A DNA stretch of 64,000 nt from Burkholderiales bacterium (GCA_947381415.1 CANCVB010000008.1:34450-98449); one strand, 5' to 3'; shown: positions 36,577-45,769, counted from the first letter of the stretch. Translations and numbers: made by a program. Notes: generated by a model from the letters alone, not told the origin.

Positions 36577-37367
36577 CTTAATACCCCTTGAAACAAGCGG
36601 TCAAAATTGGCAGATGTGTATTGACCCACCTCCTCTGTACTGAGGCCGCGCAATTGGGCAATCTGCTTGGCAACCCAAGGAACATAGGAGGGGTTGTTGG
36701 TCTTGCCGCGATAAGGAACCGGTGCCAAATAGGGGCTGTCTGTTTCGATCAAGATGCGGTCCATGGGCAACCAAGTGGCAATATCGCGCAAATCTTGGGC
36801 GTTTTTAAAGGTCAAAATGCCAGACAAGGAAATGTAAAAACCCATATCCAGCGCTGCACGCGCCACTTCAGCGGTTTCGGTAAAGCAGTGAAAAACGCCC
36901 CCCACAGCTTGTGAGCCTGCGTCTTCGCCCTCTTCTTTCAAGATGGCCAAGGTGTCCGCACTGGCACTTCGGGTATGGATCACCAAGGGCAGTCGCAGGG
37001 TTTGGGCGCAACGGATATGGCGGCGAAAACGCTCGCGCTGCCATTCCATGTCTGCCACGCTGCGCTCACCCAAACGGTAATAGTCCAAGCCTGTTTCGCC
37101 AATGCCCACCACTTTGGAATGGCGCCCCATGTGCAGCAAATCCTCCAAAGTGGGTTCTTGAACGCCCTCTTCATCCGGGTGAACGCCCGCCGTGCACCAA
37201 AAATTGTCATGCGCCACGGCCATGGCATTGACGGTGGGAAAGGTTTCCATTTGGGTACTGATAAGCAAAGCGCGGCTAACCTGCGCCTCTTGCATGGCCA
37301 GGCGAATCTCACCTAAATTGGCTTGCAGTTCAGGAAAATTCAAATGGCAATGCGAATCGGTAAACAT
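36573..37367 (-). CDS. tatD: TatD-family deoxyribonuclease
   Basis: 264 residues, metal-dependent TIM-barrel hydrolase. Metal ligands lie in the expected motifs: DSHCHLNF at the start, GETGLDYY, VIHTRSA, FHCFTE and the late ETDSPYL. Members act as 3'-5' exonucleases or D-aminoacyl-tRNA deacylase-like enzymes. It is directly downstream of holB with three bases between, where pilZ often intervenes in relatives. Confidence 0.92.
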   Translation of the reverse strand: MFTDSHCHLNFPELQANLGEIRLAMQEAQVSRALLISTQMETFPTVNAMAVAHDNFWCTAGVHPDEEGVQEPTLEDLLHMGRHSKVVGIGETGLDYYRLGERSVADMEWQRERFRRHIRCAQTLRLPLVIHTRSASADTLAILKEEGEDAGSQAVGGVFHCFTETAEVARAALDMGFYISLSGILTFKNAQDLRDIATWLPMDRILIETDSPYLAPVPYRGKTNNPSYVPWVAKQIAQLRGLSTEEVGQYTSANFDRLFQGVLS

Positions 37368-37370
37368 GCT

Positions 37371-38363
37371 TCAGGCGTCATTGAGCGCCCGTTGGGCGCG
37401 GCTAACCCAAGCCTGCAACAGCAAGCCAGGGTTAAAGGGGTGGTCTACGGTGCGTGCGCTGTCCATCAATTCACGTGACCATTGGCTAAGGGCGTTGAAA
37501 CCTTTGGCCGGTGGAAGATCAGCAAGGTCGAAATAGCGGGGTGTTCCACCGAAGGCCAAGGTCTGCATATCGTGGCAAAGTTTTTGAAGCACAGACAAAA
37601 CCATGTCGGGTGCTGCGTCAACCAGCCATCCGGCTTCGCCGCGTTGCAACAGTTTGGGCAAACGTGACCAATCTTGGGCTTTGATGCCATGCTGAAAAAA
37701 CGCCAAAGCATCATGCGCGCGACCACCTGCCGCGCGCAACAAAGCCGTGGCCTCGGTGGACGGAACAGATTGACCTGTTAACCAAGACAGGGCTGGAGAG
37801 GTATCAGGCCAGTTCAGGGTATAGACCAAACACCGGCTACGGATGGTGGGTAACAACTCGTGCGCCGCTGAGGTGGCCAAAATGAAGCGGGTATCGGGTG
37901 GCGGTTCTTCCAAGGTTTTCAGTAAGGTGTTGGCAGTGACCGTGTTCATTTGCTCGGCGGGGTAAATCATCACTACTTTGCCGCGTTCACCCGAACGGGT
38001 CATGTGGCAAAAATCCAGCATCTCGCGCATGGCGTCCACACGGATTTCACGGCTGGGTTTGCGTTTTTTATCGTCGATGTCTTTTTCGGCTTTTTCACTC
38101 AAAGGCCAAGCACGGGCCATCAATTCCGTTTCGGGCATCAGCATCCGAAAATCGGCATGTACCCGGACATCAATGCCATGACAACTCGGGCACTGGCCGC
38201 AAGCGCCCTGCGGTGTGGGTGAATGACACAACCAAGCTTGGGCCAGGCTCAAAGCCAGTTCGTATTGCCCTAAACCTGAACTGCCTTGGATCAGCCAAGC
38301 GTGGCCCTCGCGCGGCAACAGGTTTTCCAACGAAGTTTGCAACCAAGGTGGCAAGGCAGTCAT
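37371..38363 (-). CDS. holB: DNA polymerase III subunit delta prime
   Basis: 330 residues, AAA+ clamp-loader subunit. Visible: [19 protein letters not shown] (modified P-loop without the Lys-Ser/Thr pair, as normal for delta prime), a zinc-binding cysteine cluster CGQCPSCHG, the [18 protein letters not shown] segment and the LLPTIRSRC sensor. It loads the beta clamp at the replisome. It overlaps tmk by four bases. Confidence 0.93.
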   Translation of the reverse strand: MTALPPWLQTSLENLLPREGHAWLIQGSSGLGQYELALSLAQAWLCHSPTPQGACGQCPSCHGIDVRVHADFRMLMPETELMARAWPLSEKAEKDIDDKKRKPSREIRVDAMREMLDFCHMTRSGERGKVVMIYPAEQMNTVTANTLLKTLEEPPPDTRFILATSAAHELLPTIRSRCLVYTLNWPDTSPALSWLTGQSVPSTEATALLRAAGGRAHDALAFFQHGIKAQDWSRLPKLLQRGEAGWLVDAAPDMVLSVLQKLCHDMQTLAFGGTPRYFDLADLPPAKGFNALSQWSRELMDSARTVDHPFNPGLLLQAWVSRAQRALNDA

Positions 38364-39004
38364 CGAGGTGCTCTGACTTTAAAGCGTTCATGCAGGACAC
38401 GCATGACTTGGTTGCGCACCTGTTCCATATTGTTGGCCGCATCGATGCGGGCAAAGCGCGCAGGCTCAGCATGCAACCGGTCTAAATACCCTTGGTGTAC
38501 TTTGGCAAAAAACGCTGCGGGCTGGGCTTCAAAGCGATCAGGCACACGGGCGTTGCTCAAGCGTTCGGCCGCGATCGAGGGATCCAGTGAAAACCACAAA
38601 GTGAGGTCGGGTTGGCGCAGACCGCCGCTGGGAAAACCTTGCACCCATTGTTCAAGTTGCGACAACACAGCAAAATCAAATCCGCGCCCCGCGCCTTGGT
38701 AGGCAAACGTCGCATCGGTGAAGCGGTCGCAGACCACCACATCACCTCTGTCCAAAGCGGGCTCAATCACTTGTTGCAAATGGTCCCGCCGAGCTGCAAA
38801 CATCAGTAACACTTCGCTTAATGCATCCATGCTGTCGTGTAGGACCATGTCACGCAATTTTTCGGCCAAGGGCGTTCCACCGGGTTCACGGGTGAGCACG
38901 ACTTGGCGTTGGGCGCGCTCAAAAGCATCGGCCACCGCTTGCACATGGCTGGACTTGCCAGCCCCGTCTATGCCTTCAAAACTGATGAAAATCCCAGGTT
39001 TCAT
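38360..39004 (-). CDS. tmk: Thymidylate kinase
   Basis: 214 residues: P-loop [12 protein letters not shown] at about 8-19, DR(F/Y) motif in [35 protein letters not shown] substrate segment. It phosphorylates dTMP to dTDP. It is embedded in the mltG-tmk-holB order common to many proteobacteria, with five bases to the mltG stop. Confidence 0.95.
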   Translation of the reverse strand: MKPGIFISFEGIDGAGKSSHVQAVADAFERAQRQVVLTREPGGTPLAEKLRDMVLHDSMDALSEVLLMFAARRDHLQQVIEPALDRGDVVVCDRFTDATFAYQGAGRGFDFAVLSQLEQWVQGFPSGGLRQPDLTLWFSLDPSIAAERLSNARVPDRFEAQPAAFFAKVHQGYLDRLHAEPARFARIDAANNMEQVRNQVMRVLHERFKVRAPR

Positions 39005-39009
39005 GCCGC

Positions 39010-40014
39010 TTATTGTGCCTTGCTCAGGTTGCGCTGGTAGCGGTCGACAGCGGCATTGTGTTTGTCCAAGGTTTCACTGAACTCGCTGCTACCGTCGCCT
39101 CGCGCCACAAAGTACAAAGCCTTACTGGTGGCCGGTTGAAGTGTGGCTTGCAAGGCGGCTTTACCAGGCATGGCGATCGGCGTGGGCGGGAGACCCTTGT
39201 GAACATAGGTGTTCCAAGGATGGTCGGTTTGCAAGTCAACTCGGCGCAAATTGCCATCAAAATCAGGCCCCAAGCCGTAAATCACGGTAGGGTCGGTTTG
39301 CAACAACATATGGATACGCAAGCGGTTGTGAAAAACGCTGGCGATCATGCTACGGTCTGAGGGTTTGCCGGTTTCCTTCTCCACAATACTGGCCAAGACC
39401 AAGGCCTCTTGCGGGTTTTGCAAGGGCAGGCCCATGTCGCGGTTGGCCCAGGCCTGCGCCAAATGCTTGTCCATGGCGTGCAGGGCGCGCTTCAACACTG
39501 CCACATCGCTGCTGCCTTTGCCGTACATATAGGTATCTGGAAAGAATCTTCCCTCTGCAGAGAGTTCGGGGCGTCCCAAGCGTTGCATCAATTCTTCATC
39601 GGTGTCACTGTCGGTATCGTGTTTCAAAAACTCAGCCTTGCCCAAGGCTTGTCGCCACTGACGCAAATTCCAACCTTCCACCAAGGTGATGGCGCGCAGG
39701 TTTTCTTCGCCGCGCACGAGTTTTTGCAGCAAATCCCAAGCGCTGGTGGTGTTGGCAACTTCATAGCTGCCCGCGCGAATTAATCTGGATTGCCCGCTGA
39801 ACTTAAACAAGTAATACATCAACGTGGGCGAAACATCGATACCGGCCTCTGAAATTTGACTGGCCACCATGCGAGGTGTGGACCCTGAGGAAATGGAGAG
39901 ATCAACCGTTTGCGTGGCCATGGGCAAGGGGCGCCATACCCACCAAGCAGTTGCGCTGGCAATCACCAGCGCCATACCTGTTGTCAGCCAAAGGCTGCGC
40001 CAAAACCATTTCAT
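39010..40014 (-). CDS. mltG: Endolytic murein transglycosylase MltG
   Basis: 334 residues from the ATG at 40014 (MKWFWRSLW); the frame is open to 40164 but that would overlap the divergent ygfZ. N-terminal membrane helix, LysM-like region and YceG core with the catalytic Glu in [15 protein letters not shown] and the [11 protein letters not shown] stretch. It cuts nascent glycan strands at the inner membrane and terminates their growth. First gene of the operon. Confidence 0.93.
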   Translation of the reverse strand: MKWFWRSLWLTTGMALVIASATAWWVWRPLPMATQTVDLSISSGSTPRMVASQISEAGIDVSPTLMYYLFKFSGQSRLIRAGSYEVANTTSAWDLLQKLVRGEENLRAITLVEGWNLRQWRQALGKAEFLKHDTDSDTDEELMQRLGRPELSAEGRFFPDTYMYGKGSSDVAVLKRALHAMDKHLAQAWANRDMGLPLQNPQEALVLASIVEKETGKPSDRSMIASVFHNRLRIHMLLQTDPTVIYGLGPDFDGNLRRVDLQTDHPWNTYVHKGLPPTPIAMPGKAALQATLQPATSKALYFVARGDGSSEFSETLDKHNAAVDRYQRNLSKAQ

Positions 40015-40059
40015 TGCCGCTCCTGCGGTATCTAAAGATGCGGCCATGATAATAGAGGC

Positions 40060-40995
40060 ATGAATGCATACATTGATACCCCTGATTTGATGGGCAAAAG
40101 CCAAGGTTCTTGTGCCCTTCCCCACCTTGGTGTCATCCATGCCCAAGGCGTTGACGCAGCCCATTTTTTACACAACCAACTGAGCAACGATTTTGTGCTG
40201 CTGGCATCGGACCAAGCGCGTTTGGCAGCGTTTTGCAACGCCAAAGGTCGTATGCAAGCCAGCTTTATTGGCTTCAAAACCTCGCCTGAAGACGTGTGGC
40301 TGGTGCTTAGACAAGACCTGCTCGCCCAAACGCTCAAACGCCTGCGCATGTTTGTGCTGCGGGCCAAGGTGGTGTTGCACGACGTGTCCGAAAGCTTCGA
40401 GGTGCGCGGTCTCATGGGGGCGGCTGTCCCCGAAGCGCTGGCGGCTGTGCCTTGGTCTTTGCACATGGCGGGTTCGGCTTGGACCGTCAGGCTGTACCCC
40501 GCGCAAGCACAGGGTCGTGCTTTACAAATTCTGCCTGCGGGTGAGGCATCTGCGGCCTCCCCCTTGGCGCTCGCCGATTGGCAATTGGGCGAGATCTTGG
40601 CAGGTGTCGCCGATGTGCAAGCCGCCACTTTCGAAGCCTTTGTGCCGCAAATGCTGAACTATGAATCGGTCGACGGTGTGAATTTCAAAAAAGGTTGTTA
40701 CCCAGGCCAGGAAGTCGTGGCGCGCAGCCAGTTTCGCGGTATCTTGAAGCGAAGAACCTATATAGCCTTTGCATCAGCTGCCTTACAGGCGGGTGAAGAG
40801 GTGTTCAGTGCCCAAGATACCAGCCAGCCTGCGGGAGTCGTCGTCCAAGCGTGTCACCACCCGGTGCATGGTGATTGGTCCTTGGTCTGTTTGCAAAACA
40901 GTGCATTGGAGGGCGGGGGCGAAGCATTAAGCACAGCCTCAGGTGCTGGATTGCACTTGCATGCATTGCCCTATGCCTTAAGAGACGATATTTGA
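40060..40995 (+). CDS. ygfZ: Folate-binding Fe-S cluster repair protein YgfZ
   Basis: 311 residues, GcvT-like fold. The diagnostic KGCYPGQEVVAR motif with its essential Cys is present near residue 213, and the N-terminal FLHNQLSNDF segment is typical. YgfZ uses tetrahydrofolate and supports repair or assembly of certain Fe-S enzymes. It is divergent from mltG with 45 bases between starts. Confidence 0.92.
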   Translation: MNAYIDTPDLMGKSQGSCALPHLGVIHAQGVDAAHFLHNQLSNDFVLLASDQARLAAFCNAKGRMQASFIGFKTSPEDVWLVLRQDLLAQTLKRLRMFVLRAKVVLHDVSESFEVRGLMGAAVPEALAAVPWSLHMAGSAWTVRLYPAQAQGRALQILPAGEASAASPLALADWQLGEILAGVADVQAATFEAFVPQMLNYESVDGVNFKKGCYPGQEVVARSQFRGILKRRTYIAFASAALQAGEEVFSAQDTSQPAGVVVQACHHPVHGDWSLVCLQNSALEGGGEALSTASGAGLHLHALPYALRDDI

Positions 40996-41017
40996 TGGGG
41001 GTGCTGCTTGAACCGAT

Positions 41018-41992
41018 TTATTTCACACAATAAAAATTAACGTTTGCAAATTGCACTTCAGCGTGTGAACGTACAGGTGTGGGATTGCGGGTATCCGGTG
41101 ACAACACCTGTTGGTCTGGTAATGCCCAAAACAAATGGTCTAGCGAAACACCACCATTCCAGTCGCCCAAGATAGATAGGTATTCATACTCCTTTTCCGT
41201 GGGCAAACGGGCTTGCACCATTTTGCAGGCTTCTTTGGCAATGACAGGGTTAGGTGCTTGATTAATGGAGGAACCCGGCGCGCCGACCAAGACCAAGATG
41301 CGATTGCCCATGATGATCATGGTGGGGAAACTGGTTTTTTGAAAATGCCTGACCATCTGCAAGCCAATTTTTTGCATCACACTCTCGGGCCTGCCTTGGT
41401 CTTGGAAGCTCACCGACTCACCCTTGGGCAAGACCACATGGACAGTGACCAACACATCGCCCTTGCAGCCCGGTGCATAACTGTAGGTTCCCCATACAAA
41501 GCCCTTGACTTTGCTGAGCATGGCTTCGTCTGTGGTCTCGAAGCGTTGGTTGTTTTTGACACCCTCCATGGTTTGTGAAGCGCTGCCAGGGTTGGCAAAT
41601 TCAAGCCGTGTATTTTGGGGATTGATATTGCGAGACAAGGCATTGACCGAGGCTTTGAGCGTGGCCTCCAACGTGATGTCCATGCCCACGCCCTCAGTCG
41701 CCAACGCTCTGTTTTTGTCTACCCATTCATCCATTTTTTTGATTGCGTACACCGCCTCCGGCGCGTTCACCCCCAAAGAGATCAGGCCTTTCAAATGCCC
41801 CATGGCTTGACTCACCAATTCATTGCGTGAACTGCCGTAGGCATCTTGAAATTGGCAAAGGTCTTGACCGCGTAGAAAGAATATCGTCGGCCATAGCGTT
41901 AATTTTTCTACCGCCCAAACAGAGGGAACAGATTGCATCAGTGTGACAAACACACAGATGGCGGCGCCGCGTGGCCACCCGATGACATTCAT
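41018..41992 (-). CDS. Exported protein of unknown function at the end of the sia/cAMP operon
   Basis: 324 residues from the ATG at 41992 (MNVIGWPRG), followed by a signal peptide (AAICVFVTLMQSVPSVWA). The middle part is not recognised. Near the C-terminus, RLPTEKEYEYLSILGDW resembles the RLPTExEWEY motif of formylglycine-generating-enzyme-like domains, but the remaining domain is very short and the active-site cysteines are not recognisable, so no catalytic role is claimed. It lies 122 bases downstream of the phosphodiesterase-like gene on the same strand and may be the last gene of that operon or an independent gene. Confidence 0.6.
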   Translation of the reverse strand: MNVIGWPRGAAICVFVTLMQSVPSVWAVEKLTLWPTIFFLRGQDLCQFQDAYGSSRNELVSQAMGHLKGLISLGVNAPEAVYAIKKMDEWVDKNRALATEGVGMDITLEATLKASVNALSRNINPQNTRLEFANPGSASQTMEGVKNNQRFETTDEAMLSKVKGFVWGTYSYAPGCKGDVLVTVHVVLPKGESVSFQDQGRPESVMQKIGLQMVRHFQKTSFPTMIIMGNRILVLVGAPGSSINQAPNPVIAKEACKMVQARLPTEKEYEYLSILGDWNGGVSLDHLFWALPDQQVLSPDTRNPTPVRSHAEVQFANVNFYCVK

Positions 41993-42114
41993 ACGCTGAC
42001 TCTTAGGTTTGTTGTATGGGTCAGCATAGGTGGCATCTGTGTGATGCAATTGATCTGCATCAACAAACATCAACCCTGACTGCAAATGCATGCCCACCCT
42101 GCAAGGGGACGCTC

Positions 42115-42954
42115 TTAATCGCCTTGGAGTTTCATCCGTTGACGTTGTACAGAATCCGCTATTTGAAAAACCGCACTGGCCGGTGTTGAAAAACGCAAAG
42201 ACGTTAAAAATTGAAGCCTGCCTTGCGGTGTACCCACCACATGGTGCAATGGGTGGTTACACAAAGCCCATTCTTGCGCCAAAGCATGTCCCAAATCAGG
42301 ACCATGGCATTCAGTAGCGCTGGCCAAAATATCAGCCTCATTGATCAACACACAGGCCCAATCCAGATTCATCGAAAAGTCCGTGTGTTTCACTTTGTCG
42401 TGGTTAGCCGCCACCAAAGTGGGGTCGGTACGCAAAATCATCTCACTCACGCGCTGTAACCAAACTGCCTCAATGGCGAATCCTTCGGCCAAGGCTTTCA
42501 TTTCGCTGGCAGACCGTTGTTCGAACTCCTGCAAAAAACCATTGGCTCCGCCAGGGTGAAGGACATCATGCGAAACCACCGCAAGCAGCAACGCGGCTGC
42601 CCAGTCATCGTCTACCGCAATACTTTGTAGCTTCAAGACCTCTATGAACAGGCAGATCGCCGTCAGTGCATCTGCTGTGTGTAGGCGGTTGTGGTAATGA
42701 GGTTCATAGCCAGCAACCGATGCCGCTCTCTCCATGCGTTGGGCCATGGACATCGCTGCATGCAGCAGTTGTCCACTGTTAGGCTTGGCCCAAGGGGGAT
42801 GCGATGGCCATAAACGCTGAATACAAGCTTGAACAATGACTGGCAGTCCCGGCCATGCATGTGGCCAAGCGCTGCGTAAATTGTCAAGCGTGGACAGGTA
42901 AACGCTTTGCCAGTGCTTGTCACCGGTGTTGGTGTGCGTTAGAGGAACCGTCAT
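42115..42954 (-). CDS. Class I cyclic-nucleotide phosphodiesterase-like protein (HD type)
   Basis: 279 residues. The metal-site motifs of class I PDEs appear in order: YHNRLHTADAL (His88, His92), then HDVLHPGGANGF at 129-140, which fits the PROSITE-style pattern HD-x-x-H-x-G-x-x-N for these enzymes, and Asp208 in INEADIL. It should hydrolyse cAMP and/or cGMP. The start follows the second cNMP-binding gene by 14 bases, with GAAGG before the ATG. In context it is the off-switch of the cyclase encoded three genes upstream. Motif match is seen; activity is inferred. Confidence 0.78.
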   Translation of the reverse strand: MTVPLTHTNTGDKHWQSVYLSTLDNLRSAWPHAWPGLPVIVQACIQRLWPSHPPWAKPNSGQLLHAAMSMAQRMERAASVAGYEPHYHNRLHTADALTAICLFIEVLKLQSIAVDDDWAAALLLAVVSHDVLHPGGANGFLQEFEQRSASEMKALAEGFAIEAVWLQRVSEMILRTDPTLVAANHDKVKHTDFSMNLDWACVLINEADILASATECHGPDLGHALAQEWALCNHPLHHVVGTPQGRLQFLTSLRFSTPASAVFQIADSVQRQRMKLQGD

Positions 42955-42968
42955 AGACCTTCGCTTGA

Positions 42969-43319
42969 TCAGTCGACAAAAGACCGCAAGCTGTTGTGCA
43001 TGTTTTGTTGGAGCAAAAGTGCTTCAAACACGGGCACCCACAAGGGTGAGGCTTCTGTGAGCAGCTGGTTGGCCACGGTGCTGGAAATTTGGGTACAAAC
43101 AACCGCGTCTAGCGCCTGTGCCGAAGCGCCACGAATACCCCCGTTGAGAAATGCTTGCTCACCAAACGACTCGCCCTTGGAAATTTCGGCAAATACTTTG
43201 CCGGTTGCATCCAACAACTGAACAATTCCTTGCTGAATAAAGTACAAGTGATCGGCTGCATCACCTGCATTGAATATGCGCTGTCCCGCTTCAAAGTGAA
43301 CGACAGGGAATGTGCTCAC
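42969..43319 (-). CDS. Cyclic-nucleotide-binding domain protein, canonical cassette
   Basis: 116 residues from a GTG at 43319 that overlaps the preceding stop (GTGA), with AAGGA ahead. It is a bare cNMP-binding barrel: the phosphate-binding cassette FGEQAFLNGGIRGASAQA keeps the ribose-contacting Glu54 and phosphate-contacting Arg63. There is no DNA-binding, kinase or channel domain, only a short helical tail (LLLQQNMHNSLRSFVD). It is likely a cAMP receptor acting through protein contacts. Confidence 0.8.
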   Translation of the reverse strand: MSTFPVVHFEAGQRIFNAGDAADHLYFIQQGIVQLLDATGKVFAEISKGESFGEQAFLNGGIRGASAQALDAVVCTQISSTVANQLLTEASPLWVPVFEALLLQQNMHNSLRSFVD

Positions 43320-43807
43320 AACACATCCTTTGGCAAGTCTTTGACAGCCAAGGTTCGCTTCACCGTGGTTCGAATAATCTGACGCATGGCGTGGGGCAAG
43401 TTGGGCACCATATGGTCGACTTTGTGCAAGGGAATGATGCGAGCTTGCACGGGGGTCACAGTCACCACTGTCTTGGGTGCTGCCTGCCCTGCCAAACCTT
43501 CTGCGAGACACAAGACGCTGCCAGGACCTAGACGTTCAATCTGTTCGCCTTTGAGGGCCAACAGATGTCCTGACACAATGAAATAGGCTACTGCAACGTC
43601 TTCCCCTTCTTGAAATATTTTCTTCTTGGCATCAAAACTGGCGGTGCTTAACAGCTTGTTACCCCACAAGCTGAAATACAAACGCTCATTGCTGCTGAGT
43701 TGGCCAGAGGCAAAAATATCCAAGCTCTTTGGCGAGTTGGGGTCAACCACTCCCAAGGCATGGAGGTGTTCAATGTCGATTTCAAAATGCGCAGACAGTT
43801 CAGTCAT
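43316..43807 (-). CDS. Cyclic-nucleotide-binding-like protein, degenerate cassette
   Basis: 163 residues from the ATG at 43807, inside the last codons of the cyclase gene. Residues about 1-50 are a helical N-terminal extension (LYFSLWGNKLL). Then a cNMP barrel follows (KKIFQEGEDVAVAYFIVSGHLLAL) whose cassette reads LAEGLAGQAAPKTVV: the Glu is kept, while Lys112 stands where Arg is usual. It may bind ligand weakly or be a structural partner of the following canonical domain protein. No effector domain. Confidence 0.72.
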   Translation of the reverse strand: MTELSAHFEIDIEHLHALGVVDPNSPKSLDIFASGQLSSNERLYFSLWGNKLLSTASFDAKKKIFQEGEDVAVAYFIVSGHLLALKGEQIERLGPGSVLCLAEGLAGQAAPKTVVTVTPVQARIIPLHKVDHMVPNLPHAMRQIIRTTVKRTLAVKDLPKDVL

Positions 43808-44873
43808 GGCTGTGACCACGCTCGTCTAAGGCCTCTATTTGGGCCGCCAAGGTTTTGAGGTGCGAGGCAATCCACTGGCGGTCATCGCTGTTGAGATGTT
43901 GCGGAGACAAATCGATATGGACGCCTTGCGGGTGTTTTAAACGCAAGGGTTTGTCTGCCTCTGCTTTACGGGCACGAACCGCATAGGTGCGTATGGTTCG
44001 GTCTATGCCTTTAAGACTGACCACTTGCCTTTCCTCCACTTCCACCATATCGTCAACCTGAACATAGGTTTCATGACTGATGAGAATGCCACCGGGATCG
44101 GCATTGGCCTCAAGGCGTTGGGCAACATTCACTTCACCGCCAATGATGGTGTAACTTAAACGTTGCTCCGAACCAAAATTACCGACGTTGCAGTAACCTG
44201 TATTGATGCCCATACGAACCACAAACGGATTTTCAAAACCGCGTTCACGCCAGCGGTTTTGCAACACCACCATACGCTCTTGCATGTCGATGGCCATGTC
44301 CACACATGCCCGCGCGTCCTCCTTGACGCCTTTGGAATCAGGGTCGCCGAAAAACAGCATCACTGCGTCGCCAATGTATTTGTCAATGGTGGCACCATGT
44401 GACAACGCGATTTGTGTCATTTCCGAAAAATACTCGTTCAAGTACTCTGTCAGTGATTCAGGTTGTAACGACTCTGCCGTTCGGGTGAAATCTTTGATGT
44501 CACTGAAAAAAACAGTGAGCTTTTTTCGTTGGGTCGTGATTTGTGTGTCGTACTTGCCAGCAAACAAAGCATCGTGAATTTGGGGTGGCAAGTATTTGGC
44601 AAGTTGCAGCGATAAACCCTCTAGTCGACTGCGCTGCTGTTCAAGCTCAAGGGTTTGGGTTTTCAGGTTACGGTTGAGTTTGACCAAGCGTTGTTCTTGT
44701 CGGTCTGAATGACGGGTCAGGTCTTCATTTTCACGGACCAATTTGGAAAAACGATCAAACAAGCGTTCTGCAAACGCCTGTATGTCTGGGTGACTTCCAC
44801 TCTCAAGAATCGCTTGGCCTTCGGCCAGCAACAATTTTTCTCGATCGTAGAGATCAAAGACATCGTCAGCCAT
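43800..44873 (-). CDS. Class III adenylate cyclase with coiled-coil stalk
   Basis: 357 residues. Residues 1-95 are helical with a coiled coil (RLVKLNRNLKTQTLELEQQ), then a class III catalytic domain (about 113-300). Metal aspartates Asp125 (FFSDIKDF) and Asp169 (IGDA), base-selecting Lys165 and Thr242 (a Lys/Thr pair, as in adenylate rather than guanylate cyclases), and transition-state Asn249 and Arg253 are all present, so cAMP is the expected product. It overlaps siaC by eight bases, in the place of the diguanylate cyclase siaD of Pseudomonas. The C-terminal 55 residues are of unknown role. Confidence 0.88.
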   Translation of the reverse strand: MADDVFDLYDREKLLLAEGQAILESGSHPDIQAFAERLFDRFSKLVRENEDLTRHSDRQEQRLVKLNRNLKTQTLELEQQRSRLEGLSLQLAKYLPPQIHDALFAGKYDTQITTQRKKLTVFFSDIKDFTRTAESLQPESLTEYLNEYFSEMTQIALSHGATIDKYIGDAVMLFFGDPDSKGVKEDARACVDMAIDMQERMVVLQNRWRERGFENPFVVRMGINTGYCNVGNFGSEQRLSYTIIGGEVNVAQRLEANADPGGILISHETYVQVDDMVEVEERQVVSLKGIDRTIRTYAVRARKAEADKPLRLKHPQGVHIDLSPQHLNSDDRQWIASHLKTLAAQIEALDERGHSHD

Positions 44874-45237
44874 GTTGCTCCACGGTGAAATTCAATGCTT
44901 GAAACCGGTCTTTGAAATCTTCACCTAACTCTTGCATGATGTCATCGTCGGCTTCGGCTTTCCAAGTGACCTGCACCTCGTTACCGGCTTGTCGGTAAGC
45001 ATCCAAACCTTCAAAGATACGGTACATCGCTTTGATGCTGGAACTGTTGATGTAAACCATCGCCATTTCGACAGACATTGGGCCTTGGTTGGTGCTTGCG
45101 AGTTGGTTGATGGCAGAAATCACTTCGCCATAAAAAGCCGATACATCTTCGGGAAACGACTCGCCACTGATACTCAGCTTTAATGGGTTAGGTGTCAGTG
45201 CGATAGCGGGGGTTCGATCTGTTGCTGCGATCTGCAT
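44866..45237 (-). CDS. siaC: SiaC-family regulatory phosphoprotein
   Basis: 123 residues from the ATG at 45237, with AAGGA seven bases ahead. DUF1987/SiaC family: core segments LKLSISGESFPEDVSAFYGEV (read in parts) and YINSSSIKAMYRIF, whose NSSS (64-67) aligns with the phosphorylated site region of Pseudomonas SiaC. In that system, unphosphorylated SiaC binds and activates the diguanylate cyclase SiaD; SiaB phosphorylates it and SiaA removes the phosphate. Here the downstream partner would be the adenylate cyclase. Confidence 0.85.
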   Translation of the reverse strand: MQIAATDRTPAIALTPNPLKLSISGESFPEDVSAFYGEVISAINQLASTNQGPMSVEMAMVYINSSSIKAMYRIFEGLDAYRQAGNEVQVTWKAEADDDIMQELGEDFKDRFQALNFTVEQHG

Positions 45238-45247
45238 TGCGGTGTCC

Positions 45248-45769
45248 TTAAATTGTTGCTGCGAGTATGAAATCGACGCTGTGGTCATCCACATCCACAA
45301 AGGTGTAACTGATGGGGTGGGTCGAGCGACGCGCAATCTCCAGCAAGCCCAAACCCGAGCCAGGTCCTTCGTGTTCACTGGCATGTGACATGCCGTCACG
45401 GTAGAGTTGGCGAATGGTGTCTTTGTCCGCGCCTTCTATTTGCGCAAGCCTGTCTTTCAAGCCTTGTGTTTTGTCTTTTTCAATGCGGTTGCCACACATG
45501 ATGGTGATTTCTTTGTCATGCTCTGTGATCAAGATCATGCCCATGTTTTCTTCATGCTCTTTGCCATGCCAAATCAAGTTTTGCACACCTTCCATGAACA
45601 CCGCAAAAATCAATTTAGAGCGTTTGACTTCATCATTGGCAACCAAGCGCTCTTTGAGTAAATCAGCCAATGTCACCATCAAGTCATCGGAAACCGTGCC
45701 GTTATAGGCCATGATGACGCGGTTTTGGCGCAAACTGTTGCGCAACAAAATGGCTTGTGATAAATCCAT
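45248..45769 (-). CDS. siaB: SiaB-family switch kinase
   Basis: 173 residues from the ATG at 45769, chosen because GAAGGA precedes it; an ATG at 45799 lacks a site. GHKL-type ATPase features: the N-box MEGVQNLIWH (Asn64), a short lid and the G-box GPGSGLGLLEIA (135-146). In Pseudomonas, SiaB phosphorylates SiaC and so blocks cyclase activation. It lies between siaA and siaC with gaps of 34 and 10 bases. Confidence 0.85.
   Translation of the reverse strand: MDLSQAILLRNSLRQNRVIMAYNGTVSDDLMVTLADLLKERLVANDEVKRSKLIFAVFMEGVQNLIWHGKEHEENMGMILITEHDKEITIMCGNRIEKDKTQGLKDRLAQIEGADKDTIRQLYRDGMSHASEHEGPGSGLGLLEIARRSTHPISYTFVDVDDHSVDFILAATI

Noticed and set aside
36577..40014. Operator or pilZ hidden in the mltG-tmk-holB-tatD run
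   Set aside because: Gaps are three to five bases or overlaps; there is no room for another gene.
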